DNA of 33,154 bases from CAYLJJ01 sp964384025 (lineage in GTDB: Bacteria; Myxococcota_A; Bradymonadia; UBA7976; UBA1532). The stretch is taken from the NCBI GenBank assembly GCA_964384025.1, contig CAYLJJ010000080.1, positions 1-33,154 of the forward strand, in the 5' to 3' direction. The notes below the pieces were generated by a model. That model was given only the letters and a program-made list of their open reading frames with translations. It was not told where the DNA came from and made no database searches. The position numbers and the translations under genes were made by a program. Every line of letters starts with the position of its first letter. Position 1 is the stretch's first letter. This document shows positions 8,509-17,279 of the stretch, one piece after another.

Positions 8509-9477
8509 ATGCAACACTCCCTTCTAAGCACCCTCCTCCTGCTCAGCACTCTCCTCAATATCAAAGCTTGGGCAGATCCTCATCCTATGCTCATGGGCGC
8601 CAACCCTCGTCCTGAGGCGGAACAGCAGATTCAGATGCTTCGAGAGGATCTGAAGATCAAGATCGGGCTGGATCGAGTAGATATTCAGGCGGAGTTCATC
8701 TTTAAAAATCTGGGAAAGGCCAGCCGTTTAAGGCTTATTGCCTTTCCCTGTGAGCCTGGGAAAGCCTGGGATGCTTCCCTGACCTGCAAAACCCGCCTCA
8801 AGGTCCTGGTCGATGGTCGCCGCCAGAAGGTCAAGCGAATCAAGAGAGCGCTCAAAGACAAGAAAGCGCTCAAGGAGCACTTCCTGAGTTGGAAAATGCG
8901 CTTCCCTGCGGGAGAGGAGGTCAAGCTGCGCCTGGAGTATAAGGCGCGGATCCGCAATGAGCGCTATTCAATCGCCCTGGGCGGGATCAGCTTTATGCGC
9001 TACCGCCTAGGCACCGGGGCTCTCTGGGCAGGACCCATCGCTGAACTCAACATCGATCTGGAGACCCCCATCGATGCCATCGCCCTGATCCTCCCCTCGG
9101 GCTATCGACGCAGCCCAGGGCATATCTCCTGGAGCTTTAAAGAGTATGAACCCAAAGGTGATCTCCTCATCGCTTTCCCTTTTATGGCGGGCTCTCGAAA
9201 CCTAAGCGCCTACGGGAAAGGGGAGAGGAGGATCAAGCAGGGGATCAAAGAGGGACGCTTGGATCCAGAGGCGCTCAAGCGAGTCATCGCCAATATGGCA
9301 GGTCGGAAGGGACGCTATCGAGATTTCCTGGAGAGCCAAGTCCGCTATCTGGCAGATCCCAAGCCTAGGCTCCCCCCTGAAGCGACTATCCTGAAGACCT
9401 GCTTTGAGTCCATCCAGCTCCTCGAGCAGCGGGTCAGAGCGCTGGAGCCCCCAACAACACAGCCATTCAGGAAATGA
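8509..9477 (+). CDS. Hypothetical secreted protein
   Basis: 322 residues starting at the ATG at 8509, with GGGAG about 10 bases upstream; an in-frame TTG at 8491 is a less likely start. Residues 1-24 form a signal peptide with a likely cleavage after A-W-A. The mature part begins with a beta-rich domain (VDIQAEFIFKNLGKASRLR) that recalls DUF4424-type secreted domains, then a Lys/Arg-rich segment (near 105-130). The C-terminal 90 residues look helical and basic. There is no lipobox. No catalytic motif is visible and the function is unknown. It follows metK in the same direction with 57 bp between, so may be co-transcribed. It ends 2 bp from the convergent murA stop. Confidence 0.7.
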   Translation: MQHSLLSTLLLLSTLLNIKAWADPHPMLMGANPRPEAEQQIQMLREDLKIKIGLDRVDIQAEFIFKNLGKASRLRLIAFPCEPGKAWDASLTCKTRLKVLVDGRRQKVKRIKRALKDKKALKEHFLSWKMRFPAGEEVKLRLEYKARIRNERYSIALGGISFMRYRLGTGALWAGPIAELNIDLETPIDAIALILPSGYRRSPGHISWSFKEYEPKGDLLIAFPFMAGSRNLSAYGKGERRIKQGIKEGRLDPEALKRVIANMAGRKGRYRDFLESQVRYLADPKPRLPPEATILKTCFESIQLLEQRVRALEPPTTQPFRK

Positions 9478-9479
9478 TC

Positions 9480-10769
9480 TCAACCCACCTGGATCCTTTG
9501 GATATCAGCCCCCAGGGCGCGTAGCTTCTCATCGATCCGCTCATAGCCTCGGTCGATCTGCCTGATGTTATAGATCTGACTCTCCCCTTGGGCACAGAGC
9601 GCGGCGATCAGCAAGGCCATCCCCGCGCGCACATCAGGGCTCTCTACCCGCTTGCCCCTGAGGGTCTGAGGTCCAACAACCACCACTCGATGAGGATCGC
9701 AGAGGATCACCTGAGCGCCCATATTCTGAAGGTGGTCCACAAAGAACATACGGCCATCAAACATCTTCTCAAAAAAGATCACTGTGCCCATACACTGGGT
9801 GGCGACGGTGATGGCGATGCTCATCAGATCGGTGGGAAAAGCGGGCCAGATGGCATCATCTATCTTGGGGGTTTGACCGTGGTAATCCATACGGATGGTC
9901 TTGGGCTGATCTCCAGGGATAAAGAGTCTGTGTGTCCCCTCCATCTGAGTGTGGATGCCCAGGCGCTTGAAGACCATACGGATCATCCGCAGGTTCTCAG
10001 GATCGACCTGCTCAATCCTAAGCGCGCTGTGAGTCACCGCCGCGAGACCAATAAAGCTGCCGATCTCCAAATAGTCACTCTGGATGCGATGCTCAGCGCC
10101 ATGCAACCGCTCAACCCCCTGGATGATGAGCTGGTTGGTGCCGATCCCCTGAATCTCCGCTCCCATGCTTTGCAAAAGGCGAGCGAGGCTGCTTACATGA
10201 GGCTCGCAGGCTGCGTTACGCAGGATGGTGCTGCCCTTGGCCAAGCTGGCGACCATGATCGCGTTCTCTGTAGCTGTCACTGAGGCTTCATCTAAGAAGA
10301 GATCTGTTCCAGAGAGACGATCCCCCTGAATATCATAGCCTTGTTCACTGACGCCGATGCGCGCGCCCAGGGCCTCAAAGGCATTGAAATGGGTGTCTAG
10401 GCGTCGTCGCCCGATGACATCTCCTCCTGGAGGGGGGAGGAGCACTCGGCCCAGACGCGCAAGGAGCGGCCCTGCGAAGAGGATCGAAGCCCTGATGCGT
10501 TGACAGAGGGCTCTATCCAGAGGACCATCCTTCAAACCAGCGGCGCAGATCTTCAAGCTGTGGCGCTCAACCCACTCCAGCTCGACCCCTTGCGCTTGGA
10601 GGACCTGGCACATCACCTCTACATCACGGATGCGAGGGACATTGTGCAGGGTGACAGGCTCATCGCTCAGGAGACAAGCGGCTATACAGGGGAGGGCCTC
10701 GTTCTTATTTCCGCTGGGTGTTACGGTCCCAGAGAGCCTACGCCCCCCTTGAATGATCAGCTTCTCCAT
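9480..10769 (-). CDS. murA: UDP-N-acetylglucosamine enolpyruvyl transferase with Asp at the Cys position
   Basis: 429 residues, normal for MurA (about 419-430). It transfers enolpyruvate from PEP to UDP-GlcNAc, the first committed step of peptidoglycan synthesis in the cytoplasm. Family blocks are SGNKNEALPCIAACLL near 19-34 (K22 and N23 are substrate ligands), the RIRASILFAGPLLAR block from 91, and DYLEIGSFIGLAA. The active-site loop reads PPPGGDVIG, so residue 117 is Asp where most enzymes have the PEP-capturing Cys (Cys115 in E. coli). The same change occurs in Mycobacterium tuberculosis MurA and makes the enzyme insensitive to fosfomycin while keeping it active. It is the last gene of the leftward dnaN-recF-murA run, 28 bp after recF. 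Confidence 0.97.
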   Translation of the reverse strand: MEKLIIQGGRRLSGTVTPSGNKNEALPCIAACLLSDEPVTLHNVPRIRDVEVMCQVLQAQGVELEWVERHSLKICAAGLKDGPLDRALCQRIRASILFAGPLLARLGRVLLPPPGGDVIGRRRLDTHFNAFEALGARIGVSEQGYDIQGDRLSGTDLFLDEASVTATENAIMVASLAKGSTILRNAACEPHVSSLARLLQSMGAEIQGIGTNQLIIQGVERLHGAEHRIQSDYLEIGSFIGLAAVTHSALRIEQVDPENLRMIRMVFKRLGIHTQMEGTHRLFIPGDQPKTIRMDYHGQTPKIDDAIWPAFPTDLMSIAITVATQCMGTVIFFEKMFDGRMFFVDHLQNMGAQVILCDPHRVVVVGPQTLRGKRVESPDVRAGMALLIAALCAQGESQIYNIRQIDRGYERIDEKLRALGADIQRIQVG

Positions 10770-10797
10770 TGAGAGGCTCCTCTAACCGGGTTTATTT

Positions 10798-11877
10798 TCA
10801 AATGGCCTCCTCAGTCACCTCACCCGCCTTTAGGCTCCAGTAGCGACTCTCGCCCTGAATCGATAAAAAGCTGCGATCTGTGGTGGTGATAAAGACCTGG
10901 CCCTGAAAGCTATCCAGGAACTTAAAGAGTCGCGCATTGCGGCGAGGGTCCAGCTCACTGGAGACATCATCTAAGAGGAGTATGGGGGTGATGCCTGAGC
11001 GCTCCTTGAGCAGCTCAATCTCAGCGATCTTGAGAGCCAGGACCATCGCCCGCTGCTGCCCTTGACTGGCGTAGGCGCGGGCGGGACGATCCAGCAGCTT
11101 AAAGAGCAGCTCATCGGTCTGGGGGCCTCGCTGAGTGAAGCCTCGCTGTCGATCACGGCCTCGCTCCTCTGCCCAGACCTGTTCTAGCTCTTCAGGCTCT
11201 TCTCCCTCGATACCGGGACGATACTTTAGGCTGGCCTGGTACTCCTCTCCTAAAATGCTGGAGAAGGCCGCCAGGAAGTGAGGTCTGAGTTCCTCGACAT
11301 ACTCTCTACGGGCGACGTTCAGGCGCCTCGCGGTGATCGCCAAGATCGCCTCATAAGCGGAGATCTCAGGATCTGAAGCTTCAGCGCGCAGGAGTCGATT
11401 GCGACCCTCCAGGGCGCGACGAAAAGCTTGTACTTCAGCCAGATAGCTTGGGGTCCCTGTGAAGATCGCTCGATCCAGAAAGCGACGGCGCAGCTCTGGG
11501 CGACCATGAATGAGGCTAAGAGACTCTGGAGTAAAGAGGATGGTGGCCAAAGCGCCGAAGTACTCCGGTGCCTGCGCTCGCTTACCCTCTCTTAGGGCGC
11601 TGCGTTCACCGCCCTGAAGCCGCACCGCTAAGCGATGCTCTAAACCCCCAGAGTCCACCCGCCCCTCCACCAGACAGCTCTGCTCTCCAAAGCGGATCAG
11701 CTCTCTAAGGCGGCGTGCGCGGAAGGCTTTAAGGGTGCTCAGCCAGTAGATCGCTTCTAGAAGGTTGCTCTTTCCCTGCCCATTCTCACCTGTGAAGATG
11801 TTAAAGCGGGGGCAGGGCTCCACCTTCGCCGAAGCGATGTTGCGAAACTCTTTAAGCTTGAGATGGAGGAGCTTCAA
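10798..11877 (-). CDS. recF: DNA replication and repair protein RecF
   Basis: 359 residues, typical for RecF. It is an SMC-like ATPase that loads RecA at gapped DNA together with RecO and RecR. Walker A is GENGQGKSN near 33-41; the ABC signature region reads YASQGQQRAMVLALK, and Walker B is ILLLDDVSSELD near 320. The start is a TTG (11875-11877) with a strong AAGGAG 5 bases upstream; the family N-terminus (MKLLHLKLKEFRN) begins exactly there. The gene lies 39 bp after dnaN and 28 bp before murA on the same strand, consistent with one transcript. The TTG start may lower its translation relative to dnaN. Confidence 0.96.
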   Translation of the reverse strand: MKLLHLKLKEFRNIASAKVEPCPRFNIFTGENGQGKSNLLEAIYWLSTLKAFRARRLRELIRFGEQSCLVEGRVDSGGLEHRLAVRLQGGERSALREGKRAQAPEYFGALATILFTPESLSLIHGRPELRRRFLDRAIFTGTPSYLAEVQAFRRALEGRNRLLRAEASDPEISAYEAILAITARRLNVARREYVEELRPHFLAAFSSILGEEYQASLKYRPGIEGEEPEELEQVWAEERGRDRQRGFTQRGPQTDELLFKLLDRPARAYASQGQQRAMVLALKIAEIELLKERSGITPILLLDDVSSELDPRRNARLFKFLDSFQGQVFITTTDRSFLSIQGESRYWSLKAGEVTEEAI

Positions 11878-11916
11878 GGGCGCTCCTTGAGCATAATTTA
11901 AGGGACAACTCTCTCC

Positions 11917-13035
11917 TCAGAGGCGCATCGGCATGACAACGAAGAGGTAAGCGTCATCATCCAACTCACGAAACAGCCCAGGTGAGAGAGACTCATTTAG
12001 AACCATCTCTATCTTCTTCGCTTTGAGGATGCTGAGGATATCACGTACATAACGAGCGTTGAAGGCGATGTTGATCTCAGGACCTTCAAACTCTTCAAGC
12101 TCAATATCCTCCTTAGCGCGGCCCAGATCAGGGTTATCGCTGATCAGGGTCATCAAGTTGGGTTTCAGCTCAATACGAACGCTATTGCTTCGATCGGTAG
12201 AGAGGATCCCGATGCGCTTTAGAGAGGCCAGGAAGGGCTTACGATCTAGGACAACAACCTGCTCATTGCTCTTGGGGATCACCTGATTGTAGTCGGGGAA
12301 TTTACCATCGATCAGGCGGATATAGAGTTGAACTTCTTCAGCACGAACCACTAAGTAATTTTCTAGGAAGCCATACTCAACTTCACGACTAAAATCATCT
12401 AGAAGGCGCTTGAACTCATTAAGGCCCTTACGAGGGATAATCATCGGCTCCCCCTCAGGCAGGGGGACCCCGCGTTCAGCCTCGCGCTCCCCCATACTCA
12501 GGCGATGCCCATCTGTAGAGACCATACGGATACGGCTCTCTCCTACAGAGTGAAAATAGACCCCCCGAAGATTCGGGCGAGAGTCATCTGTGGAGACAGA
12601 GAACATGGTCCGCTCGATCAGCTCACGCAGCACCTCCCCATCCACAGGGGTCATATCGCGGATCTTCTCAGCATCGGGCAGCCCAGGGTAGGCGTCAGCG
12701 CTGGTGCCCAGGAGCTGAAACTCTGCGTTATGGCAGCGTAGGAAGAGGCGGTTCTCCTCAGTCAGCTCCAGGGTGACCTCCTCACCAGGGAGGTTCTTAA
12801 CGATCTCATGTAAACTCTTGCCATTGACCGTGATTCGCCCCGGCTCAGAGACACGGGCCTTTATATGCCCGTCGATAGTTATATCTAAATCTGTCGCTGT
12901 GACCTGGAGTTGGTCGTCACTTTTGGCCTCTAAGAGGACGTTGAGGAGGATCGGCAGGGTGGCCTTGCGACTGACGACGCCCTGGACTCGAGAGAGCGCT
13001 TTGGCGAAATCAGCTCGGTGAACAATAAACTTCAT
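11917..13035 (-). CDS. dnaN: DNA polymerase III beta sliding clamp
   Basis: 372 residues (E. coli 366). The dimeric ring clamp tethers polymerase III to DNA. The N-terminus MKFIVHRADFAKALSRVQGVVSRKATLPIL and the C-terminus ending FVVMPMRL are characteristic, and three repeated clamp folds of about 120 residues fit the length. The open frame extends to 13122, but the ATG at 13035 matches the family start and has GGGGG about 7 bases upstream. Downstream come recF and murA. dnaA is not the upstream neighbour: a PLP-enzyme operon lies 182 bp upstream, so the usual dnaA-dnaN-recF-gyrB origin order is broken here. The 182 bp gap presumably holds the promoter; a TTGACG box is present but no good -10 could be assigned. 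Confidence 0.97.
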   Translation of the reverse strand: MKFIVHRADFAKALSRVQGVVSRKATLPILLNVLLEAKSDDQLQVTATDLDITIDGHIKARVSEPGRITVNGKSLHEIVKNLPGEEVTLELTEENRLFLRCHNAEFQLLGTSADAYPGLPDAEKIRDMTPVDGEVLRELIERTMFSVSTDDSRPNLRGVYFHSVGESRIRMVSTDGHRLSMGEREAERGVPLPEGEPMIIPRKGLNEFKRLLDDFSREVEYGFLENYLVVRAEEVQLYIRLIDGKFPDYNQVIPKSNEQVVVLDRKPFLASLKRIGILSTDRSNSVRIELKPNLMTLISDNPDLGRAKEDIELEEFEGPEINIAFNARYVRDILSILKAKKIEMVLNESLSPGLFRELDDDAYLFVVMPMRL

Positions 13036-13217
13036 CACAACCCCCATAAAGGTCCAGGAGAATTGAAGAGATCTCTTACTTTGAGGACAATGATCCAGGG
13101 AGTTTTCTACGTCAAGGCTCATGATGGCTGCAAACCCCTCAATCGCTAACAGACAGCCGCTCCGCTTCTAACGCAGAGAAACAAAACAAGAGCAAGATCA
13201 CCAACGCCTGGAACAGC

Positions 13218-14498
13218 TCAGCCTGTTACCAGGATCGCCACCCGCGCACCCGCCTGGATCCTGCCCTCACGTCGCATCTGGAGTAGGGCTGCGAGCCCAG
13301 CGCCACCAGTGGCGCTGGCGGGGATCCCCTGAGCCTGCAGCTGCTCTCGCGCCTCGAGGAGATCCTCCTCTGAGACGGTCAGAGCCTCTCCACCGCTCTC
13401 CCACATTCCATCGATCAGGCAGCGCCAATCATAGGTCTCATCATCTACAATCCCACGCGCGATGCTCTCCAGGCCATCTTCCCAGGGCCACATAAACTCA
13501 GCTCTGTGGGCAGCCGCATAGCTGAGCGCCTCTCCTCGATCTTCAAAGCCTGCTCGCAGTAGGCGATAGGCTCGGGCCAGGGGTGCTGTCCCCTCAGGCT
13601 GGACGGTGTGGATTTGGGGGAGATGTTCTAAGAGGCCCAGGCTGTGCAACTCGCGCAGACCCCGGATGGTAGCGCTGCCTAAGGCGCCACCGCCCACCTG
13701 GATGATCAGCTGATCTAAGGATTCTCCAGCTTCGGCCAAGCGCGCGCCCATCTCCCAAGCGAGGGTCGCTCCTCCCTCCAGAGTGAGACCATTCTCTGAA
13801 CCCTGGCAGCAGAAGGGCAGAGCACCCTCTAAGAGCGCCTCCTGGAAGCGCAAAAAGCAGGGATCACCTGACTCTCCCTGGCGGCGAGGACTGAAGTTGA
13901 TCTGCGCTTCCAGACGCTCAAGGTTTTGAACGATATGGGGCTCCGCCTCAGGGGGGATAAAGACCCGCAGTGGACGCTCCACCGCAGCGGCCACCACGGC
14001 GGCAGCCTGAGCGGCATTGCCACAGCTGGCGATAGCAAGCTGGGGTGCCTGTTTGAACCAAGACAGACGCTCTACAACCTCTAAATAGAGCGCCAAACCC
14101 ATGAGGTGTCGCGCCTTATGAGAACCACCCACTTGCCCAGTTTCATCTTTGATCCAGAGCTGAACCCCATGTGCGGAGCTGAGCACCTTATGGGGTTCAA
14201 AGGAGGTCCTCCGAAAACCGTGACCCTCCACCCCCGCGACGCGCTCATCCAACTCCTGGACGATCTCTTGATAATCCGCGTCGCTGAGCCCCTGTGCTAA
14301 AGCCAGATGGTGGCTAAAGAGCAGGCTCCGCCAAGCCAGGAAAGGGTTATCCTCCTGGCCCCAGCGATAGGGGCCTGCGCTCAAACTGCGTGCCAGGAGA
14401 TGATCTCTCCCATCACCCGCGTTTGGGCAACGAAAGGGGGTGGGATCTTCAGAGCTGGGATGTCGCTCTAGGCCACAGGCATCACAGCGAAGTTTCAT
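13218..14498 (-). CDS. Fold-type-II PLP enzyme, threonine synthase-like
   Basis: 426 residues. The N-terminal C5-x2-C8 ... C24 pattern looks like a small zinc ribbon, as in some threonine synthase-like proteins. The PLP core has the Schiff-base lysine in DETGQVGGSHKARH (K128), the ASCGNAAQAAA substrate loop near 155-165, and the phosphate-binding GGGALGS loop near 265. The family does beta-replacement or beta-elimination on amino acids (threonine synthase, threonine dehydratase, diaminopropionate ammonia-lyase). The substrate cannot be fixed from sequence. Its start overlaps the stop of the second PLP gene by 4 bases (14495-14498), so the two are coupled and lie in one operon behind the SsnA-like gene. 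That context favours amino-acid or purine-derived catabolism over threonine synthesis. Confidence 0.8.
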   Translation of the reverse strand: MKLRCDACGLERHPSSEDPTPFRCPNAGDGRDHLLARSLSAGPYRWGQEDNPFLAWRSLLFSHHLALAQGLSDADYQEIVQELDERVAGVEGHGFRRTSFEPHKVLSSAHGVQLWIKDETGQVGGSHKARHLMGLALYLEVVERLSWFKQAPQLAIASCGNAAQAAAVVAAAVERPLRVFIPPEAEPHIVQNLERLEAQINFSPRRQGESGDPCFLRFQEALLEGALPFCCQGSENGLTLEGGATLAWEMGARLAEAGESLDQLIIQVGGGALGSATIRGLRELHSLGLLEHLPQIHTVQPEGTAPLARAYRLLRAGFEDRGEALSYAAAHRAEFMWPWEDGLESIARGIVDDETYDWRCLIDGMWESGGEALTVSEEDLLEAREQLQAQGIPASATGGAGLAALLQMRREGRIQAGARVAILVTG

Positions 14499-15985
14499 AG
14501 GCCAACTTGGGCGTTAAAGGCGCTGATCATCTCATCCCAGGCTCTCAGAAGATCGCGCAGATCCTTCCAGAAGCCTGGGCGTCGTCGCGCCTCAAACTCC
14601 TCAAGGCTGATCCCCTGCTGCTCAACCCAGGTGAAGTAGCCCAAGTTGAAAATCCGCTCCTTTTCCACGCGGCTCAGCTCTGAGAGGTGATCCACGCCCA
14701 AGCCCAGGAGGCTGCGACCAAACACCTCAGCGGCGCTGACGGTGTCAAAGCGCCCACCCCAATACCTCTCTAGGGCCTTCTCCCGCTCAGTGTAGTACAT
14801 GGCGGCGCCATCGGTGGCGACAGAGATGACCAGATCTTGAGCGCCCAGCTTGTGATATTTGGCGTACTTGATCGCCCCCAGGAGGTTGCAGATGCTGGAG
14901 AGGCCCATATGGGAGAGGCTCTCGATCACCGCCTGAGAGATCCCCCGACGCTCTCTGAGATACTCCTGCCCCGCCTCGGTGTTGAAGAGAACAAAGAGGC
15001 TGTCTGTATCCAGATCGCTGATGGCGACCACCATATCGGTCTCCATCACATTATGGATCAGGGGCAGATGCTTATCCCCAATCCCCTGGATGTTATGCTC
15101 GCCAAAGCCGTTATAGAGCAGGGTGGGGCACTCCAGGGCCTCAAGCGCCACGGTGTCCGAGCCAAAGGCATCCTTTAGATAATCTCCCGCCGCGATGGTG
15201 CCTCCTGAGCCTGTCGCTGAAATATAAGCTCGCAGCCTGAGTTCAGGTTGCTCCTCACGGAGCTGCTCATAGATCCGCGCCAATGCGCGCCCAGTGCAGG
15301 CGTAATGGGCGAGGTGATTTCCAAACTCCGAGAACTGGTTAAAGATGATGTTCTCCTCTTCTAAGTCCAGCTCATTGCATTTGTCATAGATCTCCTTGAC
15401 GTTGCTCTCAGAGCCCGGCGTGGCGATGATATCCTCCTCAATCTTCTCCACCCAGTTTTGGAGCCATGAGAAGCGCTCCTGGCTCATCCCCTCAGGGAGG
15501 ATTCCCACTCCGCGACACTGGAGGATACGCGAGATGGCGACACCCCCTCGGCAGTAGTTCCCCGTTGAGGGCCAGATCGCCTTATGCTGAGTGGGATCAA
15601 ACTGCCCAGTGATCAGGCGTGGGACCAAGCAAGCGTAGGCAGCGAGCACCTTATGCGTGTGGATCAGAGGGAAATGGTCTCCCAGGGCTAAGACAATCTG
15701 TGCCTCGGTGCCGGTCAACTCAGAGGGTAGGCTGATATAGGCGGGGGTCTCCAAGAGCCCGCGCCGCTCAGCGTCATTATACCAATGCACACGAAAGAGG
15801 TTGAGTGGATCGGGAGCGTCGGGATCGATCAGCTCTAAGCTTTGCTTGATCTTCTCAGGGATCAGCTGGGGGTCTGCCAACTCGGCGAAGGTGGGTAAGA
15901 TAATCCCCGCCTCCTTAAAGCGCTTAAGGGTGTTCTCATAGACCTCTTGATCTACGATATGTCGTTCCAGTCCCAGCTTGGCCAT
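14495..15985 (-). CDS. PLP-dependent lyase-like protein (cysteine synthase superfamily)
   Basis: 496 residues, longer than ordinary cysteine synthases (about 310-340) because of N- and C-terminal extensions. The PLP lysine is probably K112 in HTHKVLAAYACLVPRL, the Asn loop is PSTGNYCRGGVA (139-150), and the phosphate loop is ATGSGGTIAAGDY near 255-267. It resembles the poorly characterised pyridoxal-phosphate-dependent beta-subunit proteins of anaerobes. The reaction is unknown; elimination or replacement on an amino-acid substrate is expected. AAAGG precedes the ATG. The gene is 39 bp after the SsnA-like gene and overlaps the next PLP gene by 4 bases, so the three almost certainly share a transcript and perhaps a pathway. 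Confidence 0.8.
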   Translation of the reverse strand: MAKLGLERHIVDQEVYENTLKRFKEAGIILPTFAELADPQLIPEKIKQSLELIDPDAPDPLNLFRVHWYNDAERRGLLETPAYISLPSELTGTEAQIVLALGDHFPLIHTHKVLAAYACLVPRLITGQFDPTQHKAIWPSTGNYCRGGVAISRILQCRGVGILPEGMSQERFSWLQNWVEKIEEDIIATPGSESNVKEIYDKCNELDLEEENIIFNQFSEFGNHLAHYACTGRALARIYEQLREEQPELRLRAYISATGSGGTIAAGDYLKDAFGSDTVALEALECPTLLYNGFGEHNIQGIGDKHLPLIHNVMETDMVVAISDLDTDSLFVLFNTEAGQEYLRERRGISQAVIESLSHMGLSSICNLLGAIKYAKYHKLGAQDLVISVATDGAAMYYTEREKALERYWGGRFDTVSAAEVFGRSLLGLGVDHLSELSRVEKERIFNLGYFTWVEQQGISLEEFEARRRPGFWKDLRDLLRAWDEMISAFNAQVGL

Positions 15986-16024
15986 ATCTTTACCTTTGGT
16001 TTGATTCTTTAGTTTGGGTTTGGC

Positions 16025-17194
16025 TCAGGGCAGAGCGCGCATCCGAGCCCAGAGGCGCTCAGCTTGTTCAGCCGCCTCTGCGTGGATCAACTGGAGATCT
16101 CCAGTCAGCAGCTCTCCCCCCTGAACGACGCGCTGACCGGCGATGATCACCTCGGAGATCTTTCCCTCTTGGCGGATCACACAGTCCGCAGGAGCGCCCT
16201 CCTCAAAGCGACCATAGGGACGCTGCATCAGCTCCGCGATCAGCTCCAGTCCATTTTCCAGGCGGCCCGCTGTAGAGGGATCATCATGTGCCAGAGCCTC
16301 CACCTCCAGGGCTTGGCGCTCCTCCTCCATATGAGCAGGATAGCCGTCGGTCCCCAGAGCGATTTGTTTGGGAGCGGCGCTCAACGCGGAGGCATAGCCC
16401 ACCTGATTGCCTCTGTTTGAGCGGGGATTGTGGACAAACCAAGCCCCCTCCTCAGCGGCGGTATGAACCTGCTCAGGCTTTAGATGAACGGCATGGATCA
16501 GGAGCGCGCCTGGAGCGAGGGCTCCTAGAGACTCTAGGCGCTCTAGAGGACCTGGATAGCCTCGCTTCTGAGCATCACGGACATCTGCAATATCCTCAGC
16601 CAGATGGATATGCATAGGGGCTCCCATCTCCCTACAGAGCGCGCCCGCCTCGCGGATCAGCTCATCAGAGACGGTAAAGGAGGCGTGGAGGCCCACCATC
16701 CCCCTCAGCAGAGGGCGTTGATTCTCCCGGATAAAGCGGCGGCACTCTGCCAAACCCCGCCGACCCTCCTCCAGACCTCCGTTGCGCTCTGTAGCTCCGT
16801 AGCAGAGCCAAGCTCGCATCCCCAGCTCTTGGCAGGCCTCAGCCAGGATCTCTAGGCTGCCCTCAATGAGATTGGGGGACTCGTGGTGGTCGATAAGCGC
16901 GGTAGTGCCTCTCAAGAGGGCCTCAGCCACATAGAGCCGCGCTGCGGCTCGTAAGCTGGCCTCATCAAGGGCACGATCAAGGCGCCACCAGAGCCGCTCT
17001 AGGATCTGAACAAAGTTCTCAGGGGGAGGCTGAGGGGCGGGCAGGCCCAAAGGGGCAAGGCCGCTGTAGAGGTGGGTGTGGGCACAGACCGCCCCAGGCT
17101 CAGCAGGGAGGCCCTGAAGCAGGGGGAGGCGCTGCCAGAGCCCAGCTTGGTTTCTGAAACTCTGACCAGCGTGTTGGATGGTGATTTTCTGCAT
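16025..17194 (-). CDS. SsnA-type amidohydrolase
   Basis: 389 residues of the metal-dependent amidohydrolase superfamily (ATZ/TRZ type). Metal and catalytic residues: HTH at 39-41, HIH at 195-197, H234 and H237 in HAVHL, and D283 in LGTDGYPA. The block LERLWWRLDRALDEASL followed by IDHHESP and EGSLEIL closely matches E. coli SsnA as I recall it. SsnA belongs to the gene set linked to selenium-dependent, anaerobic purine breakdown (with ygfK, xdhD, ygeW/X/Y). The N-terminus is about 20-25 residues shorter than E. coli SsnA before HTH, trimming the small beta domain. GAGGAG precedes the ATG. It is the first gene of the three-gene operon; a TTGCCA/TAATAG pair upstream (17214-17243) is a possible promoter but would start transcripts inside the ribosome site. 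Confidence 0.82.
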   Translation of the reverse strand: MQKITIQHAGQSFRNQAGLWQRLPLLQGLPAEPGAVCAHTHLYSGLAPLGLPAPQPPPENFVQILERLWWRLDRALDEASLRAAARLYVAEALLRGTTALIDHHESPNLIEGSLEILAEACQELGMRAWLCYGATERNGGLEEGRRGLAECRRFIRENQRPLLRGMVGLHASFTVSDELIREAGALCREMGAPMHIHLAEDIADVRDAQKRGYPGPLERLESLGALAPGALLIHAVHLKPEQVHTAAEEGAWFVHNPRSNRGNQVGYASALSAAPKQIALGTDGYPAHMEEERQALEVEALAHDDPSTAGRLENGLELIAELMQRPYGRFEEGAPADCVIRQEGKISEVIIAGQRVVQGGELLTGDLQLIHAEAAEQAERLWARMRALP

Positions 17195-17279
17195 CTTTTC
17201 AGCTCCTCGGCGCCTATTAGGCCAAGGAGGGGGGGGCTGGCAAGAACCTTGAACTTCGCTCTCGTTTGGCTAGAGATGA

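Noticed and set aside
17214..17243. Promoter TTGCCA/TAATAG for the ssnA operon
   Set aside because: Spacing of 18 is acceptable, but the start point would fall within the ribosome-binding site, leaving too short a leader.
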